64,000 nt of DNA from Symbiodinium kawagutii (GCA_009767595.1 VSDK01013972.1:1-64000), one strand, 5' to 3'. Counted from the first letter of the stretch, positions 22,892-34,960 are shown. The notes: generated from the letters alone by a model not told the origin. Translations and numbers: made by a program.

Positions 22892-23002
22892 CATCCACGA
22901 TTGGTTGACGGGTTGGGTACCATGTGTGTCGATGGCTGTGTCCATCCCAAGGATATGCCAACGGCAACCGGATGGTTACCATCCATGTTTTGAAAATGAT
23001 CT

Positions 23003-23293
23003 ATGGTTCCAGAAACACTTGAAAGCTATTTCGAAATCAATAGATTTTTTGTCCAGAAAACAAGAATTTGTCTTTTCACAGCATTCATAGACTATTTGTC
23101 TCCAGAAGCACTTGAACACATATTTCGAAATCCTATGAATGCTAGAACATTACAACCGTTGGTAGCCATGATTGATTCACTATCGAGTGATGGAAACAGA
23201 TACACCCGCGATGATTATGAGTTGGCTATGAAGCTCTGCCGCACCATCAAGCTGCCAACCACCGTTATAAGCTCCATCAAGCCCCATCCTTGA
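23003..23293 (+). CDS. 97-codon open frame, probable terminal exon
   Basis: One frame is open from 23000 to a TGA at 23291-23293 in sequence of ordinary complexity. The protein has mixed helical character (LSPEALEHIFRNPMNARTLQ, YTRDDYELAMKLCRTIKLP). An acceptor at TGGTTCCAG (about 23012) would make it a terminal exon; the ATG at 23003 would make it a small gene. Unlike most exons here it is AT-rich. I do not recognise the family. Confidence 0.6.
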   Translation: MVPETLESYFEINRFFVQKTRICLFTAFIDYLSPEALEHIFRNPMNARTLQPLVAMIDSLSSDGNRYTRDDYELAMKLCRTIKLPTTVISSIKPHP

Positions 23294-23608
23294 CCATTCC
23301 CAGTACCATTCTTAAGACCATTAATGACCACCATGAATCATCCACTAGCATCCGCCCATTCATCATTGAGATCATGAGTAGAAGACCATCAACCAACCCA
23401 TGAACGAATCCTGAATCAGAATCACTATTGTTCGCCATGCGGAAACCATCAACCAACCTCTAACTCACTAGACATGACCATCAGTTTAACCATCAACCAA
23501 CCCCCATCAACCAACCCCCATCAACCAACCAGGAATCAGCACCATGACCGTTAACCATAAGTTCAACCATCAACCATCACTTCACACCATCAACTAGGCC
23601 TAACTCAG

Positions 23609-23793
23609 TGGCATCATCCTCCATGTCGCATCATCCATCCACGAAAACCACGAAACCGTGACCCGCACCGATGACGGCACCTCCCCGGCGAGGCGTAACA
23701 GCTTGCGACGGCCGAGTATCCAGCCCTTGGACCTCAACTTGACGCTGGAGGCGGCGGATGGGAACCATGGATGGATCAATGATGCGAGTCATG
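23609..23793 (+). CDS. candidate exon, basic serine-rich segment
   Basis: TAACTCAG acceptor, then open to CATG|GTGCTT. Contains TDDGTSPARRNSLRRPSIQP and LDLNLTLEAADG. The minus strand is open and protein-like as well (GGAVIGAGHGFVVFVDG), so strand is uncertain. Confidence 0.42.
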
Positions 23794-23799
23794 GTGCTT

Positions 23800-24246
23800 G
23801 AATTTGAGCCATGGGGGGTTAGGGATAGTTGGTGGATCGTCACCTATGCTTGAGTGGGGGTTATTTGATGGTTTAACTGATGGTTATGTTTGGTGAGTTG
23901 TAGGTGAGTTCATGGTTGAACTGATGCTTAGTTGATGGTGAATGATGCTGATTCATGTTTAGTTCATGGGGTTAGTTGATGGTTGAACTGATGCTAATGT
24001 TTGGTGAGTTCATTACCGATTCATGAGGTGTGTTAATGATACTGATTCATGGCCGAATTGGTTGACGGGATTGGTCGATTGTGAGTTGAACGTCCTTTCT
24101 GGTGAGTTCATGGTGAATGATGGTTGAGGCGATGGTTTTGGTGATGATTGAGTTGATGTTTACATGTGGTTGTTTAGCCCTAATTGCTTATCTATCGTGA
24201 ACGACGGCGATTCATGGTAAGTATGGTGGCTTGTCAACCTTGTATG
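23800..24246. other. degenerate GATGGTT-type repeats, no gene
   Basis: Loose repetition of TTGATGGTGAA, GAGTTCATGG and ACTGATGCTTAG words. No splice-bounded frame. Confidence 0.5.
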
Positions 24247-24308
<62 letters not shown>

Positions 24309-24322
24309 GAGATGATGATGAT

Positions 24323-24379
<57 letters not shown>

Positions 24380-24405
24380 GAATGATGATGCATGATGATG
24401 ATTGA

Positions 24406-24450
<45 letters not shown>

Positions 24451-24459
24451 GATGATTGA

Positions 24460-24503
<44 letters not shown>

Positions 24504-24555
24504 CGGTGATGATGATGATGAATGATGACATATGATGATGATTGAGATGATGATG

Positions 24556-24612
<57 letters not shown>

Positions 24613-24640
24613 GAGATGATGATGATGATGATGATGATGA
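24247..24640. repeat. (GAT)n array with GATTGA punctuation
   Basis: Nearly 400 bases of GAT triplets, punctuated about every 80-120 bases by GATGATTGAGAT. A GCT run lies near 24321-24333. Poly-His, poly-Ser and poly-Ile minus-strand frames are artefacts of it. Confidence 0.95.
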
Positions 24641-25120
24641 TCATGACGATTGATGACCCTCACAGATAGTTCCTAGCAACCATCGGTACATGACAGTAGA
24701 TGGCGGCTGTTGATGAGAACAGGTCATCCAGCAGAAGTTTGGGCATGGATGGTTGGTGGTGGCCATGGTGCTTGCTGGAACGAGTCGTATGAAAGAAATG
24801 GGCCCACAGCAAGTGATAATTGGATATTGGTGTTTCTCAAAGAGAGGGGGACGCCCTGCGCCCGTGCGATTTCCAATGAAAACACTGAATTTTCAGAAGT
24901 CACAGAGAGCGCAGTAACATGAATGTATGTATGCATATCTCTATGTGGGGCATGGAAAAATTGCATATGATATCACATTGCTAAGCCTAGTTGGGTCGGC
25001 TTTGAATCATTTCATGTTAGGTGTGGATTTTATTAGTTGAAGTATCTTAAGCATAACCTTGAAAATAATTTGAAATAAATTTAAAGGGGTTGCCTATTCA
25101 ATTGCTTGTTGAATATGGTA

Positions 25121-25612
25121 TGTAATGGGAGGGGCCCACACCAAAAACACCAAAAACACCACAGAATTCAGCCAAATATGACTAATTGAGGAATTCTCCC
25201 CAAATCTTTGGTGTTTTTGGTGTTTTTGGTGTTTTTGGTGTCAGGTTTTGGGGCCCCTCCCATTAATTAAGGAATGATTGACACCAAAAACACCAAAAAC
25301 ACCAAAGAATTCAGCCAAATATGACTAGTTGAGGAATTCTCCCTAAATCTTTGTTGTTTTTGGTGTTTTTGGTGTCAATTATTCCTTAATGAGGGGCCCC
25401 AAAACCTGACACCAAAAACATCAAACACACCAAAAAGGTGTCAATTATTCCTTAATTAATGGCAGGGGCTCCAAAACCTGACACCAAAAACACCAAAAAC
25501 ACCAAAAACACCAAAAACACCAAAAACATAGTCATATTTGGCTGAATTCTTTGGTGTTTTTGGTGTTTTTGGTGTTTTTGGTGTCAATCATTCCTTCATT
25601 AATGGGAGGGAC
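25121..25612. repeat. CACCAAAAA inverted array
   Basis: Alternating blocks of (CACCAAAAA)n and its complement, separated by GAATTCAGCCAAATATGAC and GGGGCCCCTCCC words. Successive blocks can pair into several large hairpins. No coding frame. Confidence 0.9.
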
Positions 25613-25841
25613 CCCAAAGATTAAGCCTTATTTAATGTAAGAGACTCCAAAAATTATTCCTTATCCAATGGGAGAGATTGCAAGATTTATTCCTTATTGA
25701 ATGGGAAGGACCCCAAAACCATGAAAAACACACGGGCGCACAGCGTCCCTTTCTGTTCTCAAAATGGGGGTACCCAAAAAATGCTGGGTTTATTACTATA
25801 AATGCCTACTAATGAATGATTGGGGGGTACCCCTATGATAT

Positions 25842-26067
25842 GGCGAGTTGGGTCAATATTAACCAACCAACTTGCCAACCAACCAATGGTTAATAGTAGC
25901 TGGTTAATGGATAATAATGGGGGATGATAGTCAACAATTGTTGACAGCTATATGGCGCGTTGGGTCAATATTAACCAGCCAATAATGGAGGATAACCACC
26001 TACAATAATAAGGGAAACAATGGTCAATGATAGGGGAACCAGGGGTACGGGGTTTTGTCCCACAGCC
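25842..26067. repeat. family A element, long form, ATAT duplication
   Basis: GGCGAGTTGGGTCAATATT to TTGTCCCACAGCC with a second internal start (GGCGCGTTGGGTC, about 25955). ATAT on both sides. Confidence 0.8.
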
Positions 26068-26069
26068 AT

Positions 26070-27690
26070 ATGATTAAGGATGATCAGCGATGAGTATGGT
26101 AATTCGCTTGTGATGAGGGTTGATCATGGTTGGTCCTGGGAGTTCTTATTTGTGGCGGGTAATGGATTGTGATACTAACAGTCTATATGATCAATCATTG
26201 CTACAATCATTCCTTGGTCATGACTTGTTAGATTATGCCATCGATCATTTATGATGGTGAGTAGCATGGATACTGATTTAGAAATCAACACTTTATTTGT
26301 CATTAACGTTAATCATTGACCATGTAAGATCATTGCTTATCATTGATACTGATTCAACATTTTGGCTAAACAATCAATGATAATCAGTAGTCGTTTAAGT
26401 AATAATTAGTGATCAATAAACAATCAATAATAATCAACAACAATAGGTAATACATTATGATAGTAAATACAATTTAGCTCAACAATCTATAATAACCAGT
26501 AGTTGTTTAAGTTATACTCAGTAAGTTACAATCAGTAATCAATAAACGAGTGATGATGCTCAATGAAAATAAATTATGATGGTTAGCTGATGATGATAAT
26601 CAACCAACCATTATAAGCATCATTGACAATCAATAAACATAATGATTAATAATTGATAAAATGGTTTAAGAATATATTCACCATGATAATTTATCATAAT
26701 GAAGAACTGATTCTTTAGCTAATGATTTCTTGATCTTTTGTGATGCTTAGTCGCCATGCGTGTTTTCAGCTGATCCTCTGCAGGACTCCGTGGTAAAGTA
26801 TTTATGATACCCTGTTGTCGTGATCTGACATAGCACGTTTGGTAATCGCAAAAAATGAGGACCACTATATGGGGGGTTCTCAGAATAGGGGACCCAAATA
26901 TGGATGGTTTAGCAATATAGATTGATTTATATTGGATGATTTGGAGGTACCCCCATTTTTTTTTTTAAACCACTATATTAATGGAGATGATGTCACTATA
27001 AGGATAATAACATGTGGACATGTCCGCCATAGCTACCCTATATCGAATGTTGTGGTAAATAGGGGACCCCCAAGACGGTTTGTTTATTGCTATAAATACT
27101 TACTGTAATATATAGGATGATTTGGGGGTACCACTATTTTGGCACAGACCCAAATGAAAGGACCACGGTAATGTTTTTTCACCCGTCCTTTACGAACTTT
27201 CATGATCATGAAATGCACAGTACTTGACAAACATATGTGTGGTATAGTACGGAATCGTGTCAGGTCATGTCCATGACTTGTCTAACCTAGTACCATCCTT
27301 TGGGCACAACCATTGTGGAACAAACCATCAATGTGTGCTTTGTAATCGTATCTCAAGCTGATTTTCCCATACGTACCAAATTACATTTGATATCAACAAT
27401 CATGAAAGATAGGCACATACAATACAAACGTACGTACATGACATACACACATACATACATAAATAGATCCTTGACATAGATCTTAAATCAACGCATACTT
27501 ACTTTGTACAAAGGGCACATACGGCTTTTCTTGCAATGAACTCGCAAGAAATTCTACCGCTCAGTGGGTTATCAGTTGCTAGGCCATTGTTGCTTTGGTC
27601 ACTGGCTAGGTTGATGGGAAAATCAAGGTTGGACCCCCCCAGGAAAATTTGGCTAATACAAGGCTTTCCAACTAGAAATAAGCCCTAGAA
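26070..27690. other. AT-rich non-coding stretch with hairpin elements
   Basis: Words such as AATCAATAATAATCAAC dominate 26290-26700. Family C copies lie near 26871-26982 and 27053-27152. No exon seen. Confidence 0.5.
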
Positions 27691-27734
27691 AATTGGTGAA
27701 ACACCATAAAAAATGTGGTTCAAACCAGGCTTTC

Positions 27735-27862
27735 CAACTTGGAAGTTCTCATGAACCCATTGATTTGGCTGGCGCAGGATGTCTCTTTGCCGTTGTCCCT
27801 GAGCATCTTGGCGACGGAGCGGAAGGGAGGGCTGTGAAAGTTGTTGCCCTCCATGTGATAGG
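27735..27862. CDS. ambiguous exon island
   Basis: Plus: TGGCGCAG acceptor and GTGATAG|GTAACA donor around a frame containing LFAVVPEHLGDGAEGRAV. Minus: higher GC at third positions, containing FHSPPFRSVAKMLRDNG. Splice sites favour plus, codon use favours minus. Confidence 0.35.
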
Positions 27863-28506
27863 TAACAGTGAATAGATAGTTGACAGCTATATGGTGGTTT
27901 CTTAAAATGGGTGGGGTACCCCCAAAATCATCCAGCATTGATAATGTATAGTGATAAGCCAACAATGTATAGTAATATTGGTGGGTTTCTCAAAACTAGG
28001 GACCCCCCCAAAAATGGCTGGTTTATCACTAAAGATGGTTTCATGTCGGATGATTTGGGGTACCCCTATTTTGAGAAACAACTACATTAGTAACCAAGTA
28101 GTGGTATGATCCAAGCACATCCAAACATGATATCACTTTTAAACCATGCCTGATTTCACTTTTAAACCATGCCATGATATAGGTGTTCCTCCAGTCCTGG
28201 GGGTACCCCAAACCATCCATTATTCAGCATTTACAGCACAGTAGTAAATCAAACCATTCTTGAGGGGTCTCTTAGTTTGAAAAACACTCATGTTGATCTA
28301 GTTGGTGGATGCTGTTGCTTTGATTCAGATTTCAATTTTCACCAATGACTTCGGGATAGTTGGCTGATTAAATCATTTTTTGAAGGGCTGAAACCACCAA
28401 GCCATGGTTCATATTAGTCAACGATGCTGAGAACGATGATTCGCAGTGCTTTGTCATCAAACAAATGATTCGCAATGGTAAATGAAGTACTCATACTCAT
28501 TGATAT

Positions 28507-28608
28507 GGTGGTTTATCAAAATGGGGGTGCCGCCCAAAAATGCTTGGTTTACCGTCATAAATGGTTAAGATGGGATGATATGGGGGTCTCCTACTTTGAG
28601 AAACCACC
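28507..28608. repeat. family C hairpin element, ATAT duplication
   Basis: GGTGGTTTATCAAAATGGGG and CTACTTTGAGAAACCACC, ATAT on both sides, interior GCTTGGTTTACCGTCATAAA. Neighbouring relatives lie near 27892, 27981 and 28163. Confidence 0.75.
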
Positions 28609-28744
28609 ATATTGTTCGATGAGTAAATGGATGGTTGATCATGATTAATTACTTCGGGTTGCCAGGTAATACTGATTGTCAGGATGAATAGTTTTATCAG
28701 CAGAATGAATGGTTGGCGATCAACTATGAACTGCAAAGCAATCA

Positions 28745-29002
28745 CTAACCTGACCTTGCAACGTACGTGGGCAGTGTAATCATCCCAATGATCATCCTCG
28801 CCATTCCTCGCCGGAACATCAGCAGCTTCATTTCAATTACTTGCGCATCAACTCCAGGATTAGGACCAGGTAGTGAAGCTTCTCCATAGTAGCGATCCAA
28901 TTTTGGTTCTGAGTTCTCACGGCATTTCTTCTTCACAAAGCAAGGAGATACATGAGGGTTTGAACGAAATGTCTGGCGACATCGGATCGATTCTAGAATC
29001 AC
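28745..29002 (-). CDS. minus-strand open frame, possible terminal exon
   Basis: 85 codons ending in TAG. Contains PKLDRYYGEASLPGPNPGV and IEMKLLMFRRGMARMIIGM, a basic amphipathic stretch. An overlapping minus frame (28917-29162, contains WLIAPACHEEKNFWLGFHH) is in another phase, so the unit may be two exons or a frameshifted copy. No family recognised. Confidence 0.42.
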   Translation of the reverse strand: MILESIRCRQTFRSNPHVSPCFVKKKCRENSEPKLDRYYGEASLPGPNPGVDAQVIEMKLLMFRRGMARMIIGMITLPTYVARSG

Positions 29003-29162
29003 ACAAAACTATTTGAAGCTTTTCCTTAAAAAAGTGATGAAAGCCAAGCCAGAAGTTTTTTTCTTCATGGCAGGCTGGCGCTATAAGCCACTCCAGGGGT
29101 TGCTTATCATTTGACGCCCCCTTGAGGCTTGCAGCGCACGCCCACCACGGTGAAGGGTCCAC
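28917..29162 (-). CDS. overlapping minus-strand open frame
   Basis: 81 codons that overlap the previous frame by 86 bases. Near its start another frame reads GPFTVVGVRCKPQGGVK after a CCCGTAG acceptor, which looks more coding. A frameshift or an unseen intron near 29000 would join this with 28745-29002. Confidence 0.3.
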   Translation of the reverse strand: MDPSPWWACAASLKGASNDKQPLEWLIAPACHEEKNFWLGFHHFFKEKLQIVLCDSRIDPMSPDISFKPSCISLLCEEEMP

Positions 29163-29169
29163 TACGGGA

Positions 29170-29215
29170 GTCGCCGCATCTCACACGTGACTGGCGCGTG
29201 TGAGATGCGGGCAGG
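29170..29215. repeat. perfect short hairpin
   Basis: CCGCATCTCACACG and CGTGTGAGATGCGG are exact complements around a short loop. It stands alone and is not one of the families named here. Confidence 0.75.
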
Positions 29216-29267
29216 GTGCGTGGTTGGTGTCAGCCAAGCAATGATGGATTACTTAGTTGATGGTTAA

Positions 29268-29358
29268 TTAATGATGATGAATGATGATGAATGATGATGA
29301 ATCATGATGAATGATGATGAATGATGATGAATGATGATGAATGATGATGAATGATGAT
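29268..29358. repeat. 10-mer array (ATGATGATGA)
   Basis: Eight or nine copies of GATGATGAAT with one GATGATGAATC variant. Confidence 0.85.
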
Positions 29359-29865
29359 TAGATTACAATGAGCAGACAATGATGTCGTTTTAATTCGTTT
29401 TAATTGGTGACCATCAGGTGTCAACTAAGCAAATGTCGTTGATGGTTTGCAATAATGGTTATTGACATGGCCTATGATGATTAACGGTGGATAATTGAAG
29501 CTTAATGATGGTTCATGATGGTTGAGAGTGGTAGCGGTCCAATGAATAATGATTGTGGTTAATGATTTAATCCTTTCCCCCTGTTACTGACAGCCCACTT
29601 GCATTTGCATGTGTCAATTCTTTGGGGTTTCGTAAATGGCGGTTTTCAGTCGTGGCAATTGAAGACCAATGGCAAACTTGATAAAAAGCAGGCTACCAGT
29701 TGTTTGCCATACCTGTTCGCTATTTATTTACCAGTTGCATTTTGCTATCAATGTACCAGTTTGATACCACTTGTTGAATGATTATCCTCGGCCATAGCCG
29801 TTACCCAAAGGGTGGGTGACAACGCTGAGCCTAGCCACCCTCAATTCGCAGCTGATCTCCCAATA

Positions 29866-29994
29866 CTTGGATGATCTTGGATGACCCCTATTGCTGGTAA
29901 ATGAAGCCATGGTTTTGTTGGGGTAGTTCACCCACCTTATTACCGGCTACTTCCCATGGTTATATCCCAGGGAATTAACCCCTGCACATCCAAG
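29866..29994. repeat. family E element, TA flanks
   Basis: CTTGGATG at the left and TGCACATCCAAG at the right, with TA on both sides. The left end is partly duplicated (CTTGGATGATCTTGGATGA). Confidence 0.65.
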
Positions 29995-30333
29995 TACTGC
30001 TTGTTGGTGATACTTGCAACCTACCGCCCCCACCTAGTAAAGGCAGATTAGTTGGTCCGACTACCCTTTGGTTCCTTTAAACATTTGCCAATTTTTCAAA
30101 CACAGATCGTTTCTTTTTTGAAAAGGGTGATTTCAAACTTCCACGAAATCCTTTGAGGGTAACGCTTATTGACCATATTCAAGGACTCTTGACCACTAAG
30201 CATCACTGAAGCAAATCCGAAATCTCAGCCATCCTTGAATATGGTCATCAACTAACCCCTACTAACCACTACCACTACTAGATGAATAGGGGTTGATGGC
30301 CACTAACCACTAACCACTAACCCCCCTTGGCAG

Positions 30334-30410
30334 TTGGCCAAGGCGATCTGACCACCGTGGCTGTAGCCTCCAGCACACCTGGCTGCGACGATGAAGAGGT
30401 GAAGGTGCAG
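30334..30410 (+). CDS. internal or terminal exon, acidic segment
   Basis: CTAACCCCCCTTGGCAG acceptor, two bases and 25 codons (GQGDLTTVAVASSTPGCDD...EVKVQ), then CAG|GTGCCC. If the donor is not used, the frame stops nine bases later (TGA, 30417-30419). Clean codon use. No domain recognised. Confidence 0.55.
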
Positions 30411-30429
30411 GTGCCCTGACAGCGTCATC

Positions 30430-31830
30430 GATACCTGGAGACACCGACTGAGTTGTTGGAGTGGTTAATGAATATTAATGGACAATGGACCTTAATAATG
30501 AATGTTAATGAATGTTAACCAACAGTGATCAATGAACCATTATGTAATGAATGTTAACCAACATTGCTGGTTCATCAATTAATTAACCATGGAATGTTAA
30601 ACAACTGATCATAATTAATAAACTGACCCAACTGAGTTGTTTGACAGATGTTGGTTAATGAATATTACTGAATGTTAACCAACAGTGATTGTTGTTAATG
30701 AATATTCATGGATAATGAATCTTAATGATCAATGGTTAATCACTTATTTGTTAATGAACCATCAGTTGGTGATGAATGGTTAATGAACTGATGGTGGTCA
30801 AACGACTGAGAGTGGTCAAACCACTGCTGGTGGTTAACGACTTTTGATGCATGTTTAACCACCATCAGATTAACAATCATGAGCCATCATCAACCAAAAA
30901 CAGGTTTACAACAGTGATTGATGATGGTTCAGGATGGTCACTGGATGTTCATGATGGTTACTTTTGGTTTGTTGCTAGTTGATACTGATGATTAGTGGTG
31001 AATTTTGGACAATCCTGCATCATTATGGGGTGTCATGCTTAGTATTGCTCAACAACAATGGTTACTCCTAGTTTCGGCTGGCTGCCCGTCACATCCTCTT
31101 GAAGAACTCTGGTTGCTGGCTGCTGGTTCTGTCCCGTTCAGCAACACTGCTGGTTGTTGCTAATGGTTGATTCTATCCTCTTGGGGAACACTATTGGTTA
31201 TCGCAGGCTGGTTTAATCATGTTGTTCACCTGCTGGCTGGACATCCTATGAAGTAACCAGTTTTTACTTGGCTTCAACAGCGGTTTATATTTATTTCAAC
31301 CAGTTCAGTTAAGTTGTCAAAGATTTCAGATCGCACATCCTGTTGATATTGATCAGCAATCCACAGTGGCTTGCACTCAACTGCAGCCTGTTGATATTGG
31401 ACAACATGTTGGTCATGGTTATATTCTACAGCGAGTCGACAAGATACACGTTGCAATTGATGGTTACTTCATAAGTAGACTGTATTTATAAGCGCTCGCC
31501 AGTGATCAGTCACTTCCCAACCATTCCGCACTTCCAGGTGTGGTGTGCATAGTTGCAGTATTGGAGTACCATGAACGATGTACTGTCCCATTTTTATACA
31601 CCATTTGATGATATTTGATGCACGATTTGATTTACCATGCGATATCCAATCCTGATAACATACAATTTTCTACATACCATTCTTCATGTACTATTATCGA
31701 CATACCATTCTTAAAAGCCATTCACCAAGCCATATTTGATATACCATTGCTTCTATATTGTATAGTTGATATGGAAATACCGTATATTCCATCTACAACT
31801 GAACCCATACTGTATGACCCTCGTACAAAC
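30430..31830. other. intron-like DNA, no clear gene
   Basis: Degenerate GTTAATGAATATTAATG words to about 31000, then GCTGGTTG-rich sequence. Short frames at 31274-31456 and 31615-31917 lack splice support apart from the island at 31837. Confidence 0.45.
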
Positions 31831-31836
31831 AAACAG

Positions 31837-31904
31837 TCCGGCCGACCCGGGATCCCGAGAATCGGGTGTTTTTTTGCGTGCGGAAACTGGTACAGTTTTG
31901 GAGG
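31837..31904 (+). CDS. candidate small exon
   Basis: AAACAAACAG acceptor, one base plus 22 codons plus one base (contains DPGSRESGVFLRAETGTVLE), then GGAGG|GTCAAG. Its phase fits the exon at 33089. Acceptor tract is weak. Confidence 0.4.
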
Positions 31905-31984
31905 GTCAAGCTCGTAGTTTTCAGGACCCTTGCAATGGAAATGTTGAGAAACTATAACCATTATTAGTGGTTGATTACTGGTTG

Positions 31985-32210
31985 ATGGTTAATGATGGTC
32001 AATGATGGTAAATAATGATGGTTGATGATGGTAAATGATGATGGTAAATAATGATGGTAAATAATGATGGTAAATCATGATGGTAAATAATGATGGTAAA
32101 TAATGATGGTAAATAATGATGGTAAATAATGATGGTTGATAATGATGGTTAATGATGGTGAATAATGATGGTAAATAATGATGGTCAATAATGATAGTTA
32201 ATAATATTAA
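31985..32210. repeat. 13-mer array (AATGATGGTAAAT)
   Basis: More than a dozen copies of AATGATGGTAAAT-like units, grading into GATGGTTGATAATG at both edges. Confidence 0.85.
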
Positions 32211-32214
32211 TAGT

Positions 32215-33060
32215 TAATCGCCTCTTTAACATACCACCTATCATGGCATTTCACAGTCTATATATACTATTAAGTATTGACATACATCATAATTGAATTA
32301 TAATTGTCACCAGTCACTAGTAAGACTCACATATCATTAAATTACCAATGCACCAATACACCGATACATACCATATTACCAGTCATATACAAATTTGATA
32401 TACTGGTCACTAATATCATACGAATCACCAGTCACTAGTCACCAGTCACTATGAATATATTGCACCATAGTTGGTGTATTAATTTCTATATTCAATTTTG
32501 AATCATTATACTACTCATAAATTACAAATATATGCTACCATTATACATTATTTTGTAATACCTACCATTGTGAACCATGGTTAATCATTCTTTGTCATAG
32601 AATTTCCACTATTATTACCAGATTTCACTTGTAACTACTAATAATCTACACATTACTAGTAAAACTATGCATGCTACCATATTAAATGGTATTATATACC
32701 ATTTTAGATACCGTTATTTGTCTTTATTAATCCATCATTGTTATATCATTGTGAATCATTAGTCTACTCATATTGTACCACTACATACTTTTACTATATA
32801 CTAATGCACCAACATAATTATATACAATGTCACACCATTTTTGATATTAGTCACCAATTATATCGATACCCAATGAATATACATATACCAATTGTAATTT
32901 ATTGATATATGCCAATTAATTGCTGTTAATATATCATATTATACATTACGAAGATTAATACTATCAGATTCTATGATACTTTATAATACTACCATACTAC
33001 TATCAAATGATTAATCAGTATACTAATAATACCATTTGATTGTTGGTAGAGTCATTAACA
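32215..33060. other. AT-rich low-complexity DNA
   Basis: ATACCATT, CACCAGTCACTAG and TACTATTA words, no frame with splice sites. Confidence 0.5.
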
Positions 33061-33088
33061 TACCCCTTTGATCGTTGTCCCTCATCAG

Positions 33089-33183
33089 TCACTGTGCAAC
33101 CTTCCGCTCTCCTCGAGGTTTGGGTTCCAGAGCCTGAAAGACGCGGCTTCTTGGCGTCGGTGGTTGATGGGTGGCTCCTGATG
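33089..33183 (+). CDS. internal exon with VWVP motif
   Basis: GTTGTCCCTCATCAG acceptor, two bases and 31 codons, then GATG|GTACAA. Contains QPSALLEVWVPEPERRGFLA. VWVP followed by a charged loop weakly recalls the SH3-like N-terminal part of some myosins, but nothing else supports that. If the donor is skipped the frame stops at TGA 33202-33204. Phases fit 31904 before and 33786 after. Confidence 0.58.
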
Positions 33184-33785
33184 GTACAACCGACTCGTCG
33201 ATGACTTGGGATCTATGGTTGATCTATGGTCATAGATTGACCACATAGATTTACCAATTTGCCAATCAGGATTAAGTTGTTTGGTGCGTTTTTGTTTTGT
33301 GAGTTTGTGAGTTTATGATGGTTATAGGATGGTTTATAGTGGTTCAGGTTGCTCATAGAAGGCTTTGGAATGGTGACGTAATGGATTACCATGGTTCAGG
33401 AAGGCTATGTAACAGTTCAGAATGCTTTGTGCTGGTTGATGATGGTTTACGGTGGTTCATGATGGCTGATGATGGAATGAGTAGCACATCCACTGGTCAC
33501 TGTTGCCTGGTTGAACAGTTCGCAGATCATTGATTTGTACCGGTATGCTGCGAGTTTTTCAATGTGGGCTGAGCTCGATTTTGGGCTCAATGTGAATTAT
33601 GAATCTTCCATGTTTACATAGTGACAATATGTGACAATGAGAACCAGTAACAATTAACAATGATTCATTTTACTTTCTAGGGATTTTGTAGACAGGGATC
33701 TTTCAACTTTGTTCACTAACCGTGGTCATATGCAGGCATAATCCATTAACCTCGAAGATGACACTTTTTTCCGACTAACTTTTAG

Positions 33786-33991
33786 GTGATCATGCACCTC
33801 CCCGTTCATCATACGTGCGTCACACTCATGTTTTTGCGCTTCACCGACACATATTTAAACAAACCCATCTCACCATTTTTGACGCCCAAAAACTCGATTG
33901 TTTCACCGATCCGGGACATGCTGCCATTTTTGTACAGACGCATATTTTTTGGTAATCGCGCCAGACCATTTGTTCTCTCGGCAATGGCGTG
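33786..33991 (+). CDS. internal exon, hydrophobic/aromatic segment
   Basis: TTCCGACTAACTTTTAG acceptor, 68 codons in phase 0, then GCGTG|GTAAGC. Contains TLMFLRFTDTYLNKPISPF and DMLPFLYRRIFFGNRARPF. The aromatic and basic mix could be a membrane-proximal region but has no clear transmembrane helix. Three minus frames overlap it and look like shadows. Among the best splice-bounded exons in the window. Confidence 0.65.
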
Positions 33992-34310
33992 GTAAGCTCT
34001 CCGCATTCGTGATCATTGTCGTTAAACAATTGGGATAGCACCTGTTAATTAGTCGTTTAAACCCAGTGTTCAATACAACATTTCCAGAAAAAAAAACGTA
34101 CTTAAGCATTAATGATTAATCACTAAGTGTCATTAGAATCATAATCATGGCAACATTAAAAATAAACACTTCTCCAGCGCAGTCCTTTACAAAAATACGC
34201 ATAGATCGTTTACCCCATCGAACCGGATGCTTTCAATATCATTTGTGGGGTTTTGAAGGATGCACATTATTTATGGATAGCTCAATGTTTTACTGATTGA
34301 AATTGGCGGT

Positions 34311-34405
34311 TTCAACCATGTTGTTTTTCCAAATGTATTCCGGAATGGTTGGTTGGTTGACTCATATATTTGTCGTGATGGGGTGGTTCAACCACCAACC
34401 AGTTG
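34311..34405. repeat. family G element
   Basis: GGCGGTTTCAACCATG at the left and GGTTCAACCACCAACCAG at the right, with GGTTGGTTGACTCATATAT inside. Confidence 0.65.
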
Positions 34406-34438
34406 AGCAACTCTGAAATCTCCGAAATGCGCCCCAAG

Positions 34439-34497
34439 GCATGAATGCAGAGCAGTTGGAGACCTTCTTTGACGCGTCACCTGGATTTGAGGGCTAA
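34439..34497 (+). CDS. candidate short exon
   Basis: GCCCCAAG acceptor, two bases, then MNAEQLETFFDASPGFEG and TAA at 34495-34497. A GC donor just before the stop (GAGG|GCTAAC) would make it internal and fits the phase of the exon at 35010. Confidence 0.4.
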
Positions 34498-34843
34498 CCA
34501 GATGCTGGTGATGACTGCTCACTTCACATTTGGTGGTTTCTCAAGCCATAGGGGTACCCTAAAAATGGTTGGTTTAATTACTGAAAGCGCTATTGGATGA
34601 TCTGGGCAGTCCCCTATTTTGAGAAACAGCCCTCTGAACCAGGAAATATAATGCCCACTACTCTTCAACTATATAAACAATATTGAACAATTAAGCAACC
34701 ATATGAATGGTTCATGATTTGCCACTTTGATTGATATGGTTCAAATCGTTTTGAATGCCATTCTTTTGAGTTGCATGTTCGAGTTGGTGTCACCATCATT
34801 GGGGATCATGAACGGTACGCAACCGCAAACTCATCAAACATAT

Positions 34844-34960
34844 GGCAGTGGGTCAAAACCCTGTACCCCTGGTTCCCCCACTATTAACCATTGTTTTCCC
34901 TGTCATTGTTGGTGATTACCCCTCATGATTGGTTGATGATTACAGTATTGACCCATAGCC
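34844..34960. repeat. family A element
   Basis: GGCAGTGGGTCAAAACC to ATTGACCCATAGCC, flanks ATAT and ATAC (one mismatch). Confidence 0.8.

Noticed and set aside
24160..24663. Minus-strand poly-His/poly-Ser/poly-Ile frames
   Set aside because: Readings of (GAT)n. No unique sequence outside the repeat supports a protein.
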